NCBI RefSeq assembly: GCF_000427625.1 | Contig: NZ_KE386569.1 | Coordinates: 4,442,798-4,506,797 of the forward strand | From: Methylobacter luteus IMV-B-3098 | GTDB taxonomy: Bacteria > Pseudomonadota > Gammaproteobacteria > Methylococcales > Methylomonadaceae | Length of the DNA: 64,000 bases | Direction of reading: 5' to 3' | In this document: positions 37,382-47,221 of the stretch, one piece after another | Position numbering within the stretch: the stretch's first letter is position 1 | How the letters are laid out: each line of letters opens with the position of its first letter | The notes under the pieces: generated by a model | Seen by the model: the letters and a program-made list of their open reading frames with translations, nothing else | What the model was told of the DNA's origin: nothing | Databases searched by the model: none | Translations under genes and position numbers: made by a program

Positions 37382-37833
37382 TCATATCATTTTTTGATAT
37401 TCTTCCTCAAACTCTGGGCAATTGCTCTTCTGCGCCAATTCTCCCAGGCGATGGAATCGCACTAATTCACCGCTTAATAATTGCCGGCAAAATCAGAAAT
37501 AGCCCGCGAGTGCCAGCGCCAAATCCTCAAAATTTTCCAGATCCCGGCCTGTAAATAAAAAATAAAAAACCGCCAATTGAAGACCTATGTAAGGGAGCAA
37601 TCCTATATTCGGCCGCGCACACTGTTTTGTATTACTTCGGTAAGAGTTGGCTCCACATGTATTAAATCAAAGAACAGTATTCCAGTTAAGTATCGGATAA
37701 GCGAAGGCAAGTTAAAAGCGCTACGTGCCATTACAGGCTTATCTTGAAACGGCCAAACGGCGAAGAAAAACGTCGAAATACTATCCCTCCCTCCAGTTAT
37801 TTCAGTTTCAGTCGTGTCATTTCGTTTATTCAA
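37382..37833 (-). pseudogene. decayed gene with one frameshift and one in-frame stop
   Basis: The minus-strand frame from 37833 (75 residues, ending LTEVIQNSVRGRI) stops at 37603. From there a shifted frame continues with a protein-like sequence (PNIGLLPYIGLQLAVFYFL, then GRDLENFEDLALALAGYF), meets a TGA at 37493-37495 and goes on in the same phase (CRQLLSGELVRFHRLGELAQ) to a final TGA at 37382-37384. Charged and hydrophobic patterns are protein-like throughout, so I read this as a former gene of about 150 codons. I cannot name the family. Confidence 0.45.
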
Positions 37834-38122
37834 TCCGGCAATTCATTATTGTTTTTCAGTATTTTTGATTAACTATAAACATTAACTTACTGAAGCCAAA
37901 AGCAGATGTCTGCCCAGAAAAATTTCAATTACACGGTGCTTGCCCGTACTGCTTTTCTTGAATGGCCATAACAGATTCCCTGATCAGGGCTTCCGTCAAT
38001 GGCCTGTAGGCTATGCAAAAAACTTAAGAAACATCACCGCGACATTTATGAGATAATTTTATATTTAACTATTAACAGGACCCGTTGTGTCCGGATTATT
38101 CTGATACTGAAAGGAGTAACAC

Positions 38123-38620
38123 ATGACAGCACTGGTTGGCATCATTATGGGCTCGACCTCTGACTGGGAAACCATGCGCTTTGCCGCGGAAACGCTTGAT
38201 CGACTAAAAGTGCCGTATGAGGCTGAAGTCGTTTCGGCGCACCGGACGCCGGACAAACTGTTTCAGTATGCCGAGGCGGCGGAAGCTAAAGGCCTGGAAG
38301 TGATCATCGCGGGCGCCGGCGGCGCCGCTCATCTGCCCGGTATGGCGGCAGCGAAAACCGCCGTCCCTGTTCTGGGCGTTCCGGTACAGTCCAAGGCGTT
38401 AAACGGCATGGACTCCTTGTTATCGATCGTTCAGATGCCTGCCGGCATTCCGGTCGGTACATTGGCTATCGGCAAAGCAGGAGCCATTAATGCAGCTTTA
38501 CTGGCGACAGCCATTATCAGCAACAAGCACAGCGAATACCGTACGGCATTAAACGATTATCGACGTGAACAGACCGAAACAGTGCTTGAGCATTCAGATC
38601 CGAGGGAGGATAGGATATGA
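38123..38620 (+). CDS. purE: 5-(carboxyamino)imidazole ribonucleotide mutase
   Basis: Class I PurE, which converts N5-CAIR to CAIR in purine synthesis. The 165-aa protein contains GSTSDWETM (phosphate binding), [24 protein letters not shown] and [16 protein letters not shown] precedes the ATG by seven bases. The last four bases overlap purK (ATGA), so the two genes form the usual purEK operon. A rather long C-terminal tail ([15 protein letters not shown]) is not part of the fold. Confidence 0.95.
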   Translation: MTALVGIIMGSTSDWETMRFAAETLDRLKVPYEAEVVSAHRTPDKLFQYAEAAEAKGLEVIIAGAGGAAHLPGMAAAKTAVPVLGVPVQSKALNGMDSLLSIVQMPAGIPVGTLAIGKAGAINAALLATAIISNKHSEYRTALNDYRREQTETVLEHSDPREDRI

Positions 38621-39711
38621 AAATTGGAATTCTCGGAGCCGGGCAACTGGCGCGTATGATTGCGTTAGCGGGTTATCCGTTAGGGCTGGATTTTATTTTT
38701 CTGGACCCGTCGGCCGATGCCTGCGCCAACAAATTGGGTGAACACCTGCATGGGGACTACAGCGATCCAGCCTTGCTCGCGCAACTGGCGGAGCGCGCCG
38801 ATGTCGTCACCTATGAGTTTGAGAATGTCCCGGCGCATGTCGCCGAGTTTCTGTCGGCGCGGACACAGGTGCATCCTGCCCCCAAGGCGCTGGCGGTTGC
38901 TCAGGATCGGCTCATTGAAAAAAGCTTTTTCCGGGAAATCGGGATTCCGACACCGGCTTTCGCAGCCGTGAACAGTCTTGAAGATCTGAGACAGGCTATG
39001 CCGGGCATCGGCTGGCCGGCCATTTTGAAAAGCCGCACCCTGGGCTATGATGGTAAAGGCCAGTCTGTGCTCAAGTCGGTTGACGACCTGGAGCCGGCCT
39101 GGGAATTGCTGCAAGGCGTGCCCGCTATCGTTGAGGCGTTTGTGCCATTCAGACGCGAAGTGTCGATTATTGCGGTACGCAATGTTTCAGGTGCTATCGT
39201 TTTCTATCCGTTATCTGAAAATTTGCATCGCGGCGGCATTCTGCGGGTTTCTGAATGCTGTGATGGCGATACGCTGCAAAAGCAGGCTGAATCTCATGTT
39301 TCTATGTTAATGGAAGCGCTGGATTATGTCGGCGTGCTGGCGTTGGAACTGTTTGAGGTGGACGGTAAGCTGGTCGCCAATGAATTCGCACCGCGTGTGC
39401 ATAACTCCGGCCATTGGACGATTGAAGGCGCTGAGACCAGTCAGTTCGAAAATCATCTGCGCGCCATTCTGGATCAGCCTTTAGGTGCTACGACACCAGT
39501 TGGCAAGGCCGCCATGGTGAATTTTATCGGTGGCTTGCCGGCTAACGATGATGTCTTGAAAATTCCGAACGCACATCTGCATCTTTATGACAAAGTCCCG
39601 AGGAAGGGCCGTAAAGTCGCCCATGCGACAGTGCGTGCGGAAGATTCGGAGAAGTTATCAGACCTGGTTAGAGCATTGGTTGCGCTTGCCGATCAGGTTG
39701 ATGATTCATAA
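38617..39711 (+). CDS. purK: 5-(carboxyamino)imidazole ribonucleotide synthase
   Basis: ATP-grasp enzyme that makes N5-CAIR from AIR, bicarbonate and ATP, the substrate of PurE. The 364-aa protein starts with the [11 protein letters not shown] nucleotide motif and contains [45 protein letters not shown] and the C-terminal PurK domain. It overlaps purE. After its stop there is a small hairpin (GCGGC/GCCGC near 39731-39746) but no T-run. Confidence 0.95.
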   Translation: MKIGILGAGQLARMIALAGYPLGLDFIFLDPSADACANKLGEHLHGDYSDPALLAQLAERADVVTYEFENVPAHVAEFLSARTQVHPAPKALAVAQDRLIEKSFFREIGIPTPAFAAVNSLEDLRQAMPGIGWPAILKSRTLGYDGKGQSVLKSVDDLEPAWELLQGVPAIVEAFVPFRREVSIIAVRNVSGAIVFYPLSENLHRGGILRVSECCDGDTLQKQAESHVSMLMEALDYVGVLALELFEVDGKLVANEFAPRVHNSGHWTIEGAETSQFENHLRAILDQPLGATTPVGKAAMVNFIGGLPANDDVLKIPNAHLHLYDKVPRKGRKVAHATVRAEDSEKLSDLVRALVALADQVDDS

Positions 39712-39779
39712 CCCCAGTCTCTTGCAGGTTGCGGCGACAAAGCCGCGGACGGAGGATTCCTCGTGCGGAGCAAATTCAT

Positions 39780-40688
39780 TTATGAATTTGCCTTGTTGCG
39801 GGATAGCCATTCTCCGGCCTTGGCAGTAATAGCTGTTACGGCCGGATGGGATACTTTTCTCAGCATCGAAATGGCATAGAATTGAACGGTTAAATCTTCA
39901 GCCTCGCCAATAGAAATCACCTCGCATTTGTCTTCTATTTCTGCCTTGATGGCCGTCGGTACGGCAAAAATACCGATACCGGCCTGGCCAAATTTCTCCA
40001 TCAGCGCGCTGTCATCAAATTCGCCAATAACGCGCGGATGGATATGCCGCCTGTCAAACCATTGTTGTAGTTGAGTCCTTATTCCGCTGGCGATGCCCGG
40101 CAATAATAGCGGAGCATTATCGAGGCAATTCGGGAACGCCTGTTCAAAAGTGTCTGCCAATTTGGGCGCGGCAAAAAAAGTCAGCGTTGATTCCCCTAGT
40201 AGCCTGCTGAAGCCGCGAATATTGGTATCCACAGGAATCTGGTTGTCTGATATGACCAGATCCAGCTTGTGCAGATCCAGATCGCCCAAAAGCGAGTCAA
40301 GATCTCTTTCCCGGCAGTTGATGCGTACCAGGGTCGGCATGCGCAAAGCCGGCTCAAGCAGCCGATAGACGATGGATTTAGGCACGACGTCGGCAATGCC
40401 TACATTGAATGTCAATACTGGTTCAGTAGGCTTATCATGAACCACGTTCTCCAATTCGCTGCCTAGCGAGAAAATTTCATCGGCGTAAGTTAAAACCTTA
40501 TGTCCGGTATCTGTGAGTTCGAGATGGCGTCCTACACGATCAAATAAAGCCACCCCTAAAGTTTCTTCCAGCAGGCTTAGCTGTCCACTGATAGTCTGCG
40601 GTGTCAGATTCAAGCGTTCACTGGCTCGGACAATGCTTTTTTCCTTGGCGACCATCCAGAAGTAATGGAGATGCTTATAGTTAATCAT
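39780..40688 (-). CDS. LysR-family regulator, NhaR-like
   Basis: 302-aa LysR-type regulator. The N-terminus INYKHLHYFWMVAKEKSIVRASERLNLTPQTISGQL is the NhaR form of the LysR helix-turn-helix, and the rest is a periplasmic-binding-like effector domain. E. coli NhaR activates the Na+/H+ antiporter gene nhaA and the pga operon in response to sodium. Here no antiporter is adjacent. It is divergent from hpf, and a LysR-type palindrome lies in the gap. The gene end coincides with a 10-bp hairpin (39770-39791) shared with the convergent purK end. Confidence 0.82.
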   Translation of the reverse strand: MINYKHLHYFWMVAKEKSIVRASERLNLTPQTISGQLSLLEETLGVALFDRVGRHLELTDTGHKVLTYADEIFSLGSELENVVHDKPTEPVLTFNVGIADVVPKSIVYRLLEPALRMPTLVRINCRERDLDSLLGDLDLHKLDLVISDNQIPVDTNIRGFSRLLGESTLTFFAAPKLADTFEQAFPNCLDNAPLLLPGIASGIRTQLQQWFDRRHIHPRVIGEFDDSALMEKFGQAGIGIFAVPTAIKAEIEDKCEVISIGEAEDLTVQFYAISMLRKVSHPAVTAITAKAGEWLSRNKANS

Positions 40689-40827
40689 AAATATTGCTCA
40701 GTTCATGCGCTGATTCAGGTCATTAGAACATTATCACTGATTAAATAATACTCCGACGATTTTTTATTTACTCACTTAATCCAGTACGGCAATAGACATT
40801 TGCTTCTTTAAAAAATAAAAAAGTTCG

Positions 40828-40846
40828 ATTAATTCGATCAATTAAT
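40828..40846. promoter_or_regulatory. LysR-type palindrome between the NhaR-like gene and hpf
   Basis: ATTAATT, five bases, AATTAAT: a perfect inverted repeat containing a T-N11-A core, in the divergent promoter region. It may bind the LysR protein, but the sequence is AT-rich and chance is possible. Confidence 0.4.
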
Positions 40847-40926
40847 AAAAAATATCCGACTTTTTATTTGGTACGGTACGAGGTAATTTAAAAGCTCATC
40901 TGGTAATACTCATCTAGGAGTGCAGT

Positions 40927-41271
40927 ATGCAAATTGATATTCAAGCTCGAAACTTTTCCTTGACCGAAGCATTGCAGCGTTATGTCGTTAAACGCATTAA
41001 TAGCGCCTTAGTCAGCAGCAATGATTCTGTTCAGCGTATTATCGTGCGCCTTTCCAGTATCAATGGCCTTAAAGGCGGAGCTGATAAACGCTGTCATATT
41101 CAAGTAGTGATTCCGCATCAATCAGATGTCATTATTGATGATGTTGAGGACAACATGTATGCGGCTGTTGACAATGCGACCGATCGAGCCGGGCGCACTG
41201 TCACGCGTCATGTAGCTAAACATCGCAAATTCAAACGCCCATTACACCCGGTTGATTCAACTGCTGCGTAG
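40927..41271 (+). CDS. hpf: ribosome hibernation promoting factor / RaiA family
   Basis: 114-aa short-type HPF/RaiA protein that binds the 30S decoding region and keeps ribosomes dormant. The start MQIDIQARNFSLTEALQRYVVKRI and the basic C-terminus (HVAKHRKFKRPLH) fit the S30EA domain. TAGGAG precedes the ATG. In many gammaproteobacteria hpf follows rpoN; here it is isolated and divergent from a LysR-family gene, so it may be a second paralogue with another trigger. Confidence 0.85.
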   Translation: MQIDIQARNFSLTEALQRYVVKRINSALVSSNDSVQRIIVRLSSINGLKGGADKRCHIQVVIPHQSDVIIDDVEDNMYAAVDNATDRAGRTVTRHVAKHRKFKRPLHPVDSTAA

Positions 41272-41310
41272 ATTAATTCATACTATTTTTTTCAATTAAA
41301 ACACTCACGC

Positions 41311-41333
41311 GCCCTCTCCATTCGGGAGAGGGC
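41311..41333 (+). terminator. hairpin downstream of hpf
   Basis: GCCCTCTCC and GGAGAGGGC with a 5-base loop, a 9-bp GC-rich stem 40 bases after hpf. No good T-run follows, so it is a tentative terminator. Confidence 0.5.
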
Positions 41334-41483
41334 CATTTACAACGCCACAGTTAAGTGCAGTATTAATCAAGCTTTGGCGCTCTAACCATCTGCCGAATCA
41401 ATTTTTATCCAAGCCCAGGGATTAATTTACTGTATCTGCCCGAATCGTCCAGCTAATCCAACTTATACTCCAAAGGAGAATGC

Positions 41484-41993
41484 ATGAACTCTCGTATACG
41501 ACAGATGATTGCCTTATCGGTCTTGTGTTTGACAAGCCTGAACAGCTTTGCCCAGCAGCGTATCGCCGTTTTGGATTTCGAGCTGAAAGATCTGACTCTG
41601 GCGCCCGGTATACCGGCTGAGGTTGAACGCACGGCTGGCATAAGAGCTATGCTGGAAAACGGACTGATAAAAGCCGGGTATGAAGTCGTACCGGTAAGCC
41701 TGGAGGCTCAGCGGCGCGCCAATGCCGGGGTCGGCTATCTCTTCGATCATGATGATGTGGCGGCCGAACTGGCCAGAAAAGCCGGTGCCGACTATATACT
41801 GGTCGGGCGCCTGCATAAGCCCAGTTTCCTGTTTGCTTATCTTATGGGACATTTGGTCAGCGTGCGCGACAGCCAATTAATAGGTAACTACATTTCAGAG
41901 ATTAAAGGCAGCGATAAAAAACTGACGTTAAAAGGCGTGGAAAGCTTGATCGTTAAAATCGATAATACTCTGAAAACCATAAAACAACCCTGA
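41484..41993 (+). CDS. secreted DUF2380-type protein
   Basis: 169 aa with a signal peptide (MNSRIRQMIALSVLCLTSLNSFAQQ) and a mature domain starting RIAVLDFELKDLTLAPG. That pattern is the start of the DUF2380/DUF3280 family, seen in methylotrophs and plant-associated bacteria and of unknown function. AAGGAG lies five bases before the ATG. The gene is single, with about 200-bp gaps to its neighbours. Confidence 0.7.
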   Translation: MNSRIRQMIALSVLCLTSLNSFAQQRIAVLDFELKDLTLAPGIPAEVERTAGIRAMLENGLIKAGYEVVPVSLEAQRRANAGVGYLFDHDDVAAELARKAGADYILVGRLHKPSFLFAYLMGHLVSVRDSQLIGNYISEIKGSDKKLTLKGVESLIVKIDNTLKTIKQP

Positions 41994-42122
41994 ATGCCGG
42001 AGAATCCTCTTTATTAAAAGTGTATTTTGTCATACCGAATTATAAGTTTTTGCTAAACTATTCTTTTCAGTAACTATGTGCCATATAGTTTGGCGCTATA
42101 ACAAAATAATAGCAGGAACAAT

Positions 42123-43163
42123 ATGCCGGTTATATTAAGAGAACTTGCCGATTTTTGCGGAGCCCGGATTGAAGGCGGGGATGCATCAGCATTAATTCAT
42201 TCCGCAGCGGATATCATGACGGCACAAAGCGGACAGGTCACGCAATTGACTAACAGCCGTTATGCCGGACATATCAAGGATTCCACGGCTTCCGCCTGTT
42301 TTGTTGCCGAAGGTTTTGTTGTTGAAAACGTTCCGCCAGGCATGGCGTTATTGGTCTGCGCCGATCCTGAGATCAGTTTTATTAAAGCCGTCGAGTTGCT
42401 GCACCCGGCCAGAATTTACCGCCGACAAATCTCGCCACAGGCCGTGCTCGAAGATAATGTCGTATTGGGTAGCGAGCTGTATATCGGTCCGTACGCCGTG
42501 ATTGGTGAAAATGCGTTGATTGGTGATGGCAGTGAAGTTCTGGCTGGCGTCTATATCGGTAAAAACGCAAAAATAGGCAAGAATTGCCGCATTCATCCGT
42601 ATGCCGTTATTTATGACGATGTGGAAATCGGCGATAACGTCATCATACATTCCGGTGCCGTTATCGGTGCCGAAGGATTCGGCTATAAATTCCGCAACGG
42701 TGCTCACGTTAAAGTGCCGCAGGTCGGCAATGTCATTATCGAAGATAACGTCGAAATCGGCGCCAATACCTGTATCGACAGGGGCGCATTGGGCAGTACG
42801 GTTATCGGAATGGGCAGCAAGATAGATAATCTGGTGCAGATCGGGCATAACAACAAAGTCGGTAAGCACGTAATCATGTGCGGTCAGACCGGGGTATCCG
42901 GTTCCTGCACGATTGAAGACTATGCCATCCTGGCCGGCAGCGCCGGCGTTGCCGATCATGTCACGATCGGTCGTGGAGCAGTAGTCATGGCGCGTTCGGG
43001 CATAGCCGGCGATGTCAAAGCCGGTACTCAGGTGTTCGGTAGTCCTGCCAAGGACAAGAAGGTGGCTTATAAGGAACAGGTTGCCATTAGCAAACTACCT
43101 GAGCTTTTGAAGAAAGTGAAAGTCCTGGAAGAGAGGCTCAGTCTTCTTGAAAAGGACGTATAA
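42123..43163 (+). CDS. lpxD: UDP-3-O-acylglucosamine N-acyltransferase
   Basis: Third committed step of lipid A synthesis: transfers the second acyl chain from acyl-ACP. The 346-aa protein has the N-terminal LpxD domain (residues 1-95), then a left-handed beta-helix of hexapeptide repeats ([19 protein letters not shown] onward) and the catalytic His in [12 protein letters not shown]. It ends with a coiled C-terminal helix. In most genomes lpxD lies in the bamA-lpxD-fabZ-lpxA cluster; here it stands alone, so it may be a second copy with different acyl preference. AGGAAC precedes the ATG. Confidence 0.93.
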   Translation: MPVILRELADFCGARIEGGDASALIHSAADIMTAQSGQVTQLTNSRYAGHIKDSTASACFVAEGFVVENVPPGMALLVCADPEISFIKAVELLHPARIYRRQISPQAVLEDNVVLGSELYIGPYAVIGENALIGDGSEVLAGVYIGKNAKIGKNCRIHPYAVIYDDVEIGDNVIIHSGAVIGAEGFGYKFRNGAHVKVPQVGNVIIEDNVEIGANTCIDRGALGSTVIGMGSKIDNLVQIGHNNKVGKHVIMCGQTGVSGSCTIEDYAILAGSAGVADHVTIGRGAVVMARSGIAGDVKAGTQVFGSPAKDKKVAYKEQVAISKLPELLKKVKVLEERLSLLEKDV

Positions 43164-43350
43164 GTGGTACGCCTCAAGAAATTCTAAAACAGGCAAATAT
43201 CGACATGAAATGCTGCTCTGGTTGGGGAGAGCGGCGTTTCTGATACAACGGCAAGCTTTCTGATAGAGATTAGGAAGGGGATACTGTTACGTGGCAAAAC
43301 TGTTTAATAACAGTGTCGGAAAAATACTAAAGGACTAATAACTTTTAACA

Positions 43351-43382
43351 TACCCCCCTCGCAGACATATACGAGGGGGGTA
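43351..43382 (-). terminator. 11-bp hairpin after the small membrane protein gene
   Basis: TACCCCCCTCG (43351-43361) and CGAGGGGGGTA (43372-43382) flank a 10-base loop. It lies eight bases after the stop of the minus-strand 64-aa gene; no long T-run. Confidence 0.6.
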
Positions 43383-43390
43383 GCAGTATC

Positions 43391-43585
43391 TTATTCTACA
43401 GCTTTATTTTTAGTTGCTTTTCTTGCTTCAATTTGTTGGAAAGTTTCTTTTTGAAGCTCAGCTACTGCGCCGCTTTTCAAATGCTCAGTTTCTCTGCCTT
43501 TGAGCATAACAACTAATACGATAGTTAGAACGATGATTCCGCCAATATACAGCCAGAAATTATCTCTTTGTTGTTCTTCAGCCAT
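43391..43585 (-). CDS. 64-aa single-span membrane protein, type shared with 36415-36588
   Basis: Starts MAEEQQRDNFWLYIGGIIVLTIVLVVMLKG, with a short polar N-terminus, one membrane span (residues 10-28) and a helical charged C-terminus (AVAELQKETFQQIEARKATKNKAVE). GAGGA lies seven bases before the ATG. It shares the FWLYxG-span-Lys layout with the protein at 36415-36588. Its position before a very stable hairpin suggests a short monocistronic mRNA. Function unknown. Confidence 0.7.
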   Translation of the reverse strand: MAEEQQRDNFWLYIGGIIVLTIVLVVMLKGRETEHLKSGAVAELQKETFQQIEARKATKNKAVE

Positions 43586-43956
43586 TTTTAAATCCTCATA
43601 TAGTTATTGTAGTAATGTTTTTTGTCCCCTCTCCTCAAAGGGGTAACTCAGTAATTATTTATTCACCGAGTCGATCGTCGAAGTTTTTATAAACGACGGG
43701 ATAATTTTTATCATGAGATAAGGTGTTGTGTCAAAACTAAAATAAAATGTTCTTGATCGCCTTGTTGTTTGGCCTTGCACAAGCGCCTTATCTATTGGCA
43801 AAATTTTTAATCATTAGTTAATATGTTATTGATAATAAAGTAATTTAATTTTTTTGTTTTTACAGCAAGCATAAAGTCTGTCGCAACGTATTTTTAGCCA
43901 TGAGGTGATGTACAGCCGGTTAAAAATCGCATTGATGAGGCAGAAGGAAGGTCAGA
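43586..43956. other. intergenic region, no gene seen
   Basis: About 370 bp of AT-rich DNA between the divergent 64-aa protein gene and the PPK2-type gene. I see no ORF with a ribosome site and no clear regulatory palindrome. Confidence 0.5.
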
Positions 43957-45438
43957 ATGTTTGAAATTGCCGAGTTGGGTCATACCTTAAAGAAATCCGA
44001 TTATGATAAGCAAGTGCCTGATTTGAGAACGCGATTACTGACGGCTCAGCAGGAGATCCGGCAAACAGGTTTTCCTGTCGTTGTCCTTATATCGGGTGTT
44101 GACGGAGGCGGCAAAGGTGAGGTGATCAATTTGTTGAATGAATGGATGGACCCGCATTATATACAGACCAATGCATTCGATGAACCGAGTGATGAAGAGA
44201 AGGAGCGGCCTAAATTCTGGCGATTCTGGCGCACTTTGCCGGCTAAAGGCGCTATCGGCATTTATGCCGGTTCCTGGTACAGTGAGCCGTTATCGCGACA
44301 TGTTCATCATGAGATCAATGATGAACAACTGCAGATGGATCTCATGCATATCAAACAATTCGAGCAGATGCTGATCGATGATGGCGCTTTGATCATTAAA
44401 TGCTGGTTGCATCTTGGCCGGGAAGCACAGAAAAAGCGGCTGAAAAAACTCGAAAAAAATCCGGAAACCAGTTGGCGGGTAACCAGTCGCGATAAAAAGC
44501 ATCTGGAAATGTATGACGACTTTATCGACGTGGCTGAGAAGGTATTGTCCGAAACCAGCACCGGCGCATCGCCGTGGCTGATCATTGACGGTACGGATAG
44601 ACATTACAGACGCCTAGCGGTGGGCCGGCATGTGCTGGACAGAATCAGCCGACATATTGAGCAGAGAGACGCAGACAAAAGAGTTATCGAAAAAACAGCT
44701 GCTTCCGGCGTCATTAATGCGAGACATAATCCGCTGGATAAGCTCGACCTGTCGCTTAAACTGGATGAAAAAACTTACCATAATCAACTGAATTTTTACC
44801 AGGGCAAACTGAGCAAATTGGCAAGGCTGGCGCGCCAGAAAAAGCGCTCCAGCATATTAGTTTTCGAAGGTTGGGATGCCGGCGGGAAGGGCGGGGCCAT
44901 CAGGCGCTTGATTCATGCGCTTGATGCAAGAAATTATCGTGTGATTCCTGTTTTCGCACCCACAGATGAAGAACGCTCCCAGCATTACTTGTGGCGATTC
45001 TGGCGCCATATCCCGCGCGCAGGCAAAATCACTATTTACGATAGAAGCTGGTACGGGCGTGTGCTGGTTGAGCGTGTCGAAGGCTTTGCGGCGGAATATG
45101 AATGGGCGCGCGGTTTTTCAGAAATCGTTAATTTTGAGGAAGAATTGATGCGTGACGGCATTATCATCCTGAAATTCTGGCTGCATATTGATCAGGACGA
45201 GCAATTAAGACGATTTAGGGCTCGTGAACAGATCAGTTATAAACGATACAAAATAACCGAGGAAGATTACCGCAATCGCGAGAAATGGGCCGAGTATGAA
45301 TTGGCCGTTAATGAAATGATTACCCGGACCAGTACCCAGGCAGCACCTTGGGTATTGATTGAAGGCAATGATAAAAAATACGCCCGTATTAAAGCGTTGA
45401 AAAGTTATTGTGAGAAGCTGGAATCGGCTTTGGGCTGA
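43957..45438 (+). CDS. pap: polyphosphate:AMP phosphotransferase (two-domain PPK2)
   Basis: Class II PPK2 enzyme that phosphorylates AMP with polyphosphate to give ADP. At 493 aa it holds two tandem PPK2 domains, each with its own Walker A (GVDGGGKG near residue 47, GWDAGGKG near 307) and lid/Walker B motifs (WRFWRTLPAKGAIGIYAGSWY and WRFWRHIPRAGKITIYDRSWYGRV). The two-domain form is the class II type. GAAGGAAGG precedes the ATG. It is the last host gene before the integrated element. Confidence 0.9.
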   Translation: MFEIAELGHTLKKSDYDKQVPDLRTRLLTAQQEIRQTGFPVVVLISGVDGGGKGEVINLLNEWMDPHYIQTNAFDEPSDEEKERPKFWRFWRTLPAKGAIGIYAGSWYSEPLSRHVHHEINDEQLQMDLMHIKQFEQMLIDDGALIIKCWLHLGREAQKKRLKKLEKNPETSWRVTSRDKKHLEMYDDFIDVAEKVLSETSTGASPWLIIDGTDRHYRRLAVGRHVLDRISRHIEQRDADKRVIEKTAASGVINARHNPLDKLDLSLKLDEKTYHNQLNFYQGKLSKLARLARQKKRSSILVFEGWDAGGKGGAIRRLIHALDARNYRVIPVFAPTDEERSQHYLWRFWRHIPRAGKITIYDRSWYGRVLVERVEGFAAEYEWARGFSEIVNFEEELMRDGIIILKFWLHIDQDEQLRRFRAREQISYKRYKITEEDYRNREKWAEYELAVNEMITRTSTQAAPWVLIEGNDKKYARIKALKSYCEKLESALG

Positions 45439-45854
45439 AAGCTGTCTATTTTAAAATATGTTCACTGACGTTATGGTGCCAAATCGGACTATCTACATCT
45501 TTTTAATTTTGTCACAAAAATTCTATATCAGATGTCAGAAGTAAAGCTTGAGCCTCTTTTCTTTCATTGGGCCACAATTACCGCACAGGCTGATCAATTT
45601 TGGAAATTAATCGCTTCAGTCCAATAACCTTTTCATACCCAAGGCGGGCTAAATTTCAACAGGTTACTGATAAAAAATATGAAAAGCGGTTCATTGCTCA
45701 ATCCTGGCAAGGGTGCGTGCTCAATCATAATCGAGAGCGCGTCTAATTTAAGCAGTAAACTGGAAACGTTAAAAAAATAGGTCAAGATTTCCCTAATGCT
45801 GAACAGAAAACACCGAACTTCTCAAAACCAGCTAATCAGTATTTTTTAATGTTC
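45439..45854. other. intergenic region, no gene seen
   Basis: 416 bp between the PPK2 gene and the left boundary of the integrated element. AT-rich, no supportable ORF or terminator. Confidence 0.5.
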
Positions 45855-45871
45855 ATAAGTAGTCATACGAA
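45855..45871. repeat. left copy of 17-bp direct repeat, candidate attL core
   Basis: ATAAGTAGTCATACGAA, identical to 57374-57390. It is the outermost repeat around the element and lies outside the 22-bp nested repeat. Confidence 0.65.
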
Positions 45872-45976
45872 CACAAAAAACCACAATAAACCGCAGTAAC
45901 CAATAATAGATAAATCAATCACTTATAGTCTATTGCTTGTTGCTGAATATTGCTATTTATTGCCTGTTTTTATGGT

Positions 45977-45998
45977 CAAGTGCGACAAAATTGCGACA
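45977..45998. repeat. left copy of 22-bp inner repeat, candidate integrase arm site
   Basis: Begins CAAGTGCGACAAAATTG and is identical over 22 bp to 57269-57290. It contains two direct TGCGACA units. It lies inside the outer repeat at both ends, as arm-type integrase sites do. It could alternatively be the true attachment core. Confidence 0.55.
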
Positions 45999-46153
45999 AA
46001 AATATATAATAGAACCCTAGACACAAAGCGGGCCAGAAGGTGTTTCCAGCACCAACCAGCCCATGACCAAATACTTAATTAACCGGATTAAGCAATGGCT
46101 TCACTCATTATATCAAGTGCCTATTGCCTACCCTATAAATATAGAAGGCAAGC

Positions 46154-47221
46154 ATGGCTACTATCAAAGAACGCACATCAAAAGACGGAAGCATCCGTTA
46201 TACAGCCGAAGTTCGACTGAAAGGCTATCCGCGCCAAACGGCAACATTCAAACGAAAGACCGATGCAAAAAAATGGGTTCAGGACACAGAGTCAGCAATC
46301 CGCGAAGGCAGGCACTTTAAGACAGCCGCAGCAAAAAAGCATACGTTGGCTGAACTGGTGGACAGATACATTAATGAAGTATTGCCAAGCAAATCAAAGA
46401 GGCCCAGAGTTCAGAAGCAGCAGCTTGGGTGGTGGAAAGATAAGATTGGGGCGTATGTTCTAGCGGATATTACACCAGCGTTAATTGCCCAATGCCGTGA
46501 TGAACTAGGCGAAGGTATAACGCTAAGAGGGAAGCCGCGCGGCAATTCAACAAAAGTAAGATATATGGCCGTATTGTCTAGCGCATTTTCTCATGCCGTG
46601 AAGGAGTGGCAATGGCTAGAATCAAATCCTATGAAAAGCGTATCAAAGCCACCGGAGCCAAAAGGTAGAGTTCGATTTCTGGATGATGAAGAACGCGACA
46701 AGCTCTTGCAAGCCTGCAAGCAATCCAAAAACAAGCATCTATATATATGCGTCACGTTGGCACTGTCTACCGGAATGAGACAAGCCGAATTGATGAATTT
46801 GAAATGGTCTGACGTAAATCTTAAAGACCGCTATATCATCTTGCACGAAACCAAAAACGGAGACCGCCGCCGAGTTCCGTTGGCCGGTCATGCTTTAGAG
46901 TTGCTACTGAATCACGCCAAAGTAAGACGACTTGACACGCAGCTATTATTCCCGGGCAAGAAAAACAAAGACCAGCCTATCAACCTAAGGCCATCCTTTC
47001 AAAAAGCACTAAAAGCCGCAGGAATAAACAATTTCCGCTGGCATGATTTACGCCATTGCACAGCTTCCTATTTAGCCATGAACGGGGCGAGCTTGGCTGA
47101 AATAGCCGAGATTCTAGGACATAGAACTTTAAATATGGTTCGGCGCTATGCCCACCTATCAGACGGTCATGTAAGCTCAGTAATTGAGTCCATGAATACT
47201 AAAATCTTTGGGGGCGTGTGA
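46154..47221 (+). CDS. int: tyrosine recombinase (phage-type integrase)
   Basis: 355-aa integrase. The N-terminal arm-binding domain (ATIKERTSKDGSIRYTAEVRLKGYPRQTATFKRKTDAKKW) is followed by a SAM-like core-binding domain (about 64-160) and the catalytic domain with Arg209 (STGMRQAELM), HDLR (His297, Arg300), His323 (LGHRT) and nucleophile Tyr332. All catalytic residues are present, so it should be active. It reads into the element, about 280 bp from the left boundary. AAGGCAAGC precedes the ATG. Confidence 0.92.
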   Translation: MATIKERTSKDGSIRYTAEVRLKGYPRQTATFKRKTDAKKWVQDTESAIREGRHFKTAAAKKHTLAELVDRYINEVLPSKSKRPRVQKQQLGWWKDKIGAYVLADITPALIAQCRDELGEGITLRGKPRGNSTKVRYMAVLSSAFSHAVKEWQWLESNPMKSVSKPPEPKGRVRFLDDEERDKLLQACKQSKNKHLYICVTLALSTGMRQAELMNLKWSDVNLKDRYIILHETKNGDRRRVPLAGHALELLLNHAKVRRLDTQLLFPGKKNKDQPINLRPSFQKALKAAGINNFRWHDLRHCTASYLAMNGASLAEIAEILGHRTLNMVRRYAHLSDGHVSSVIESMNTKIFGGV

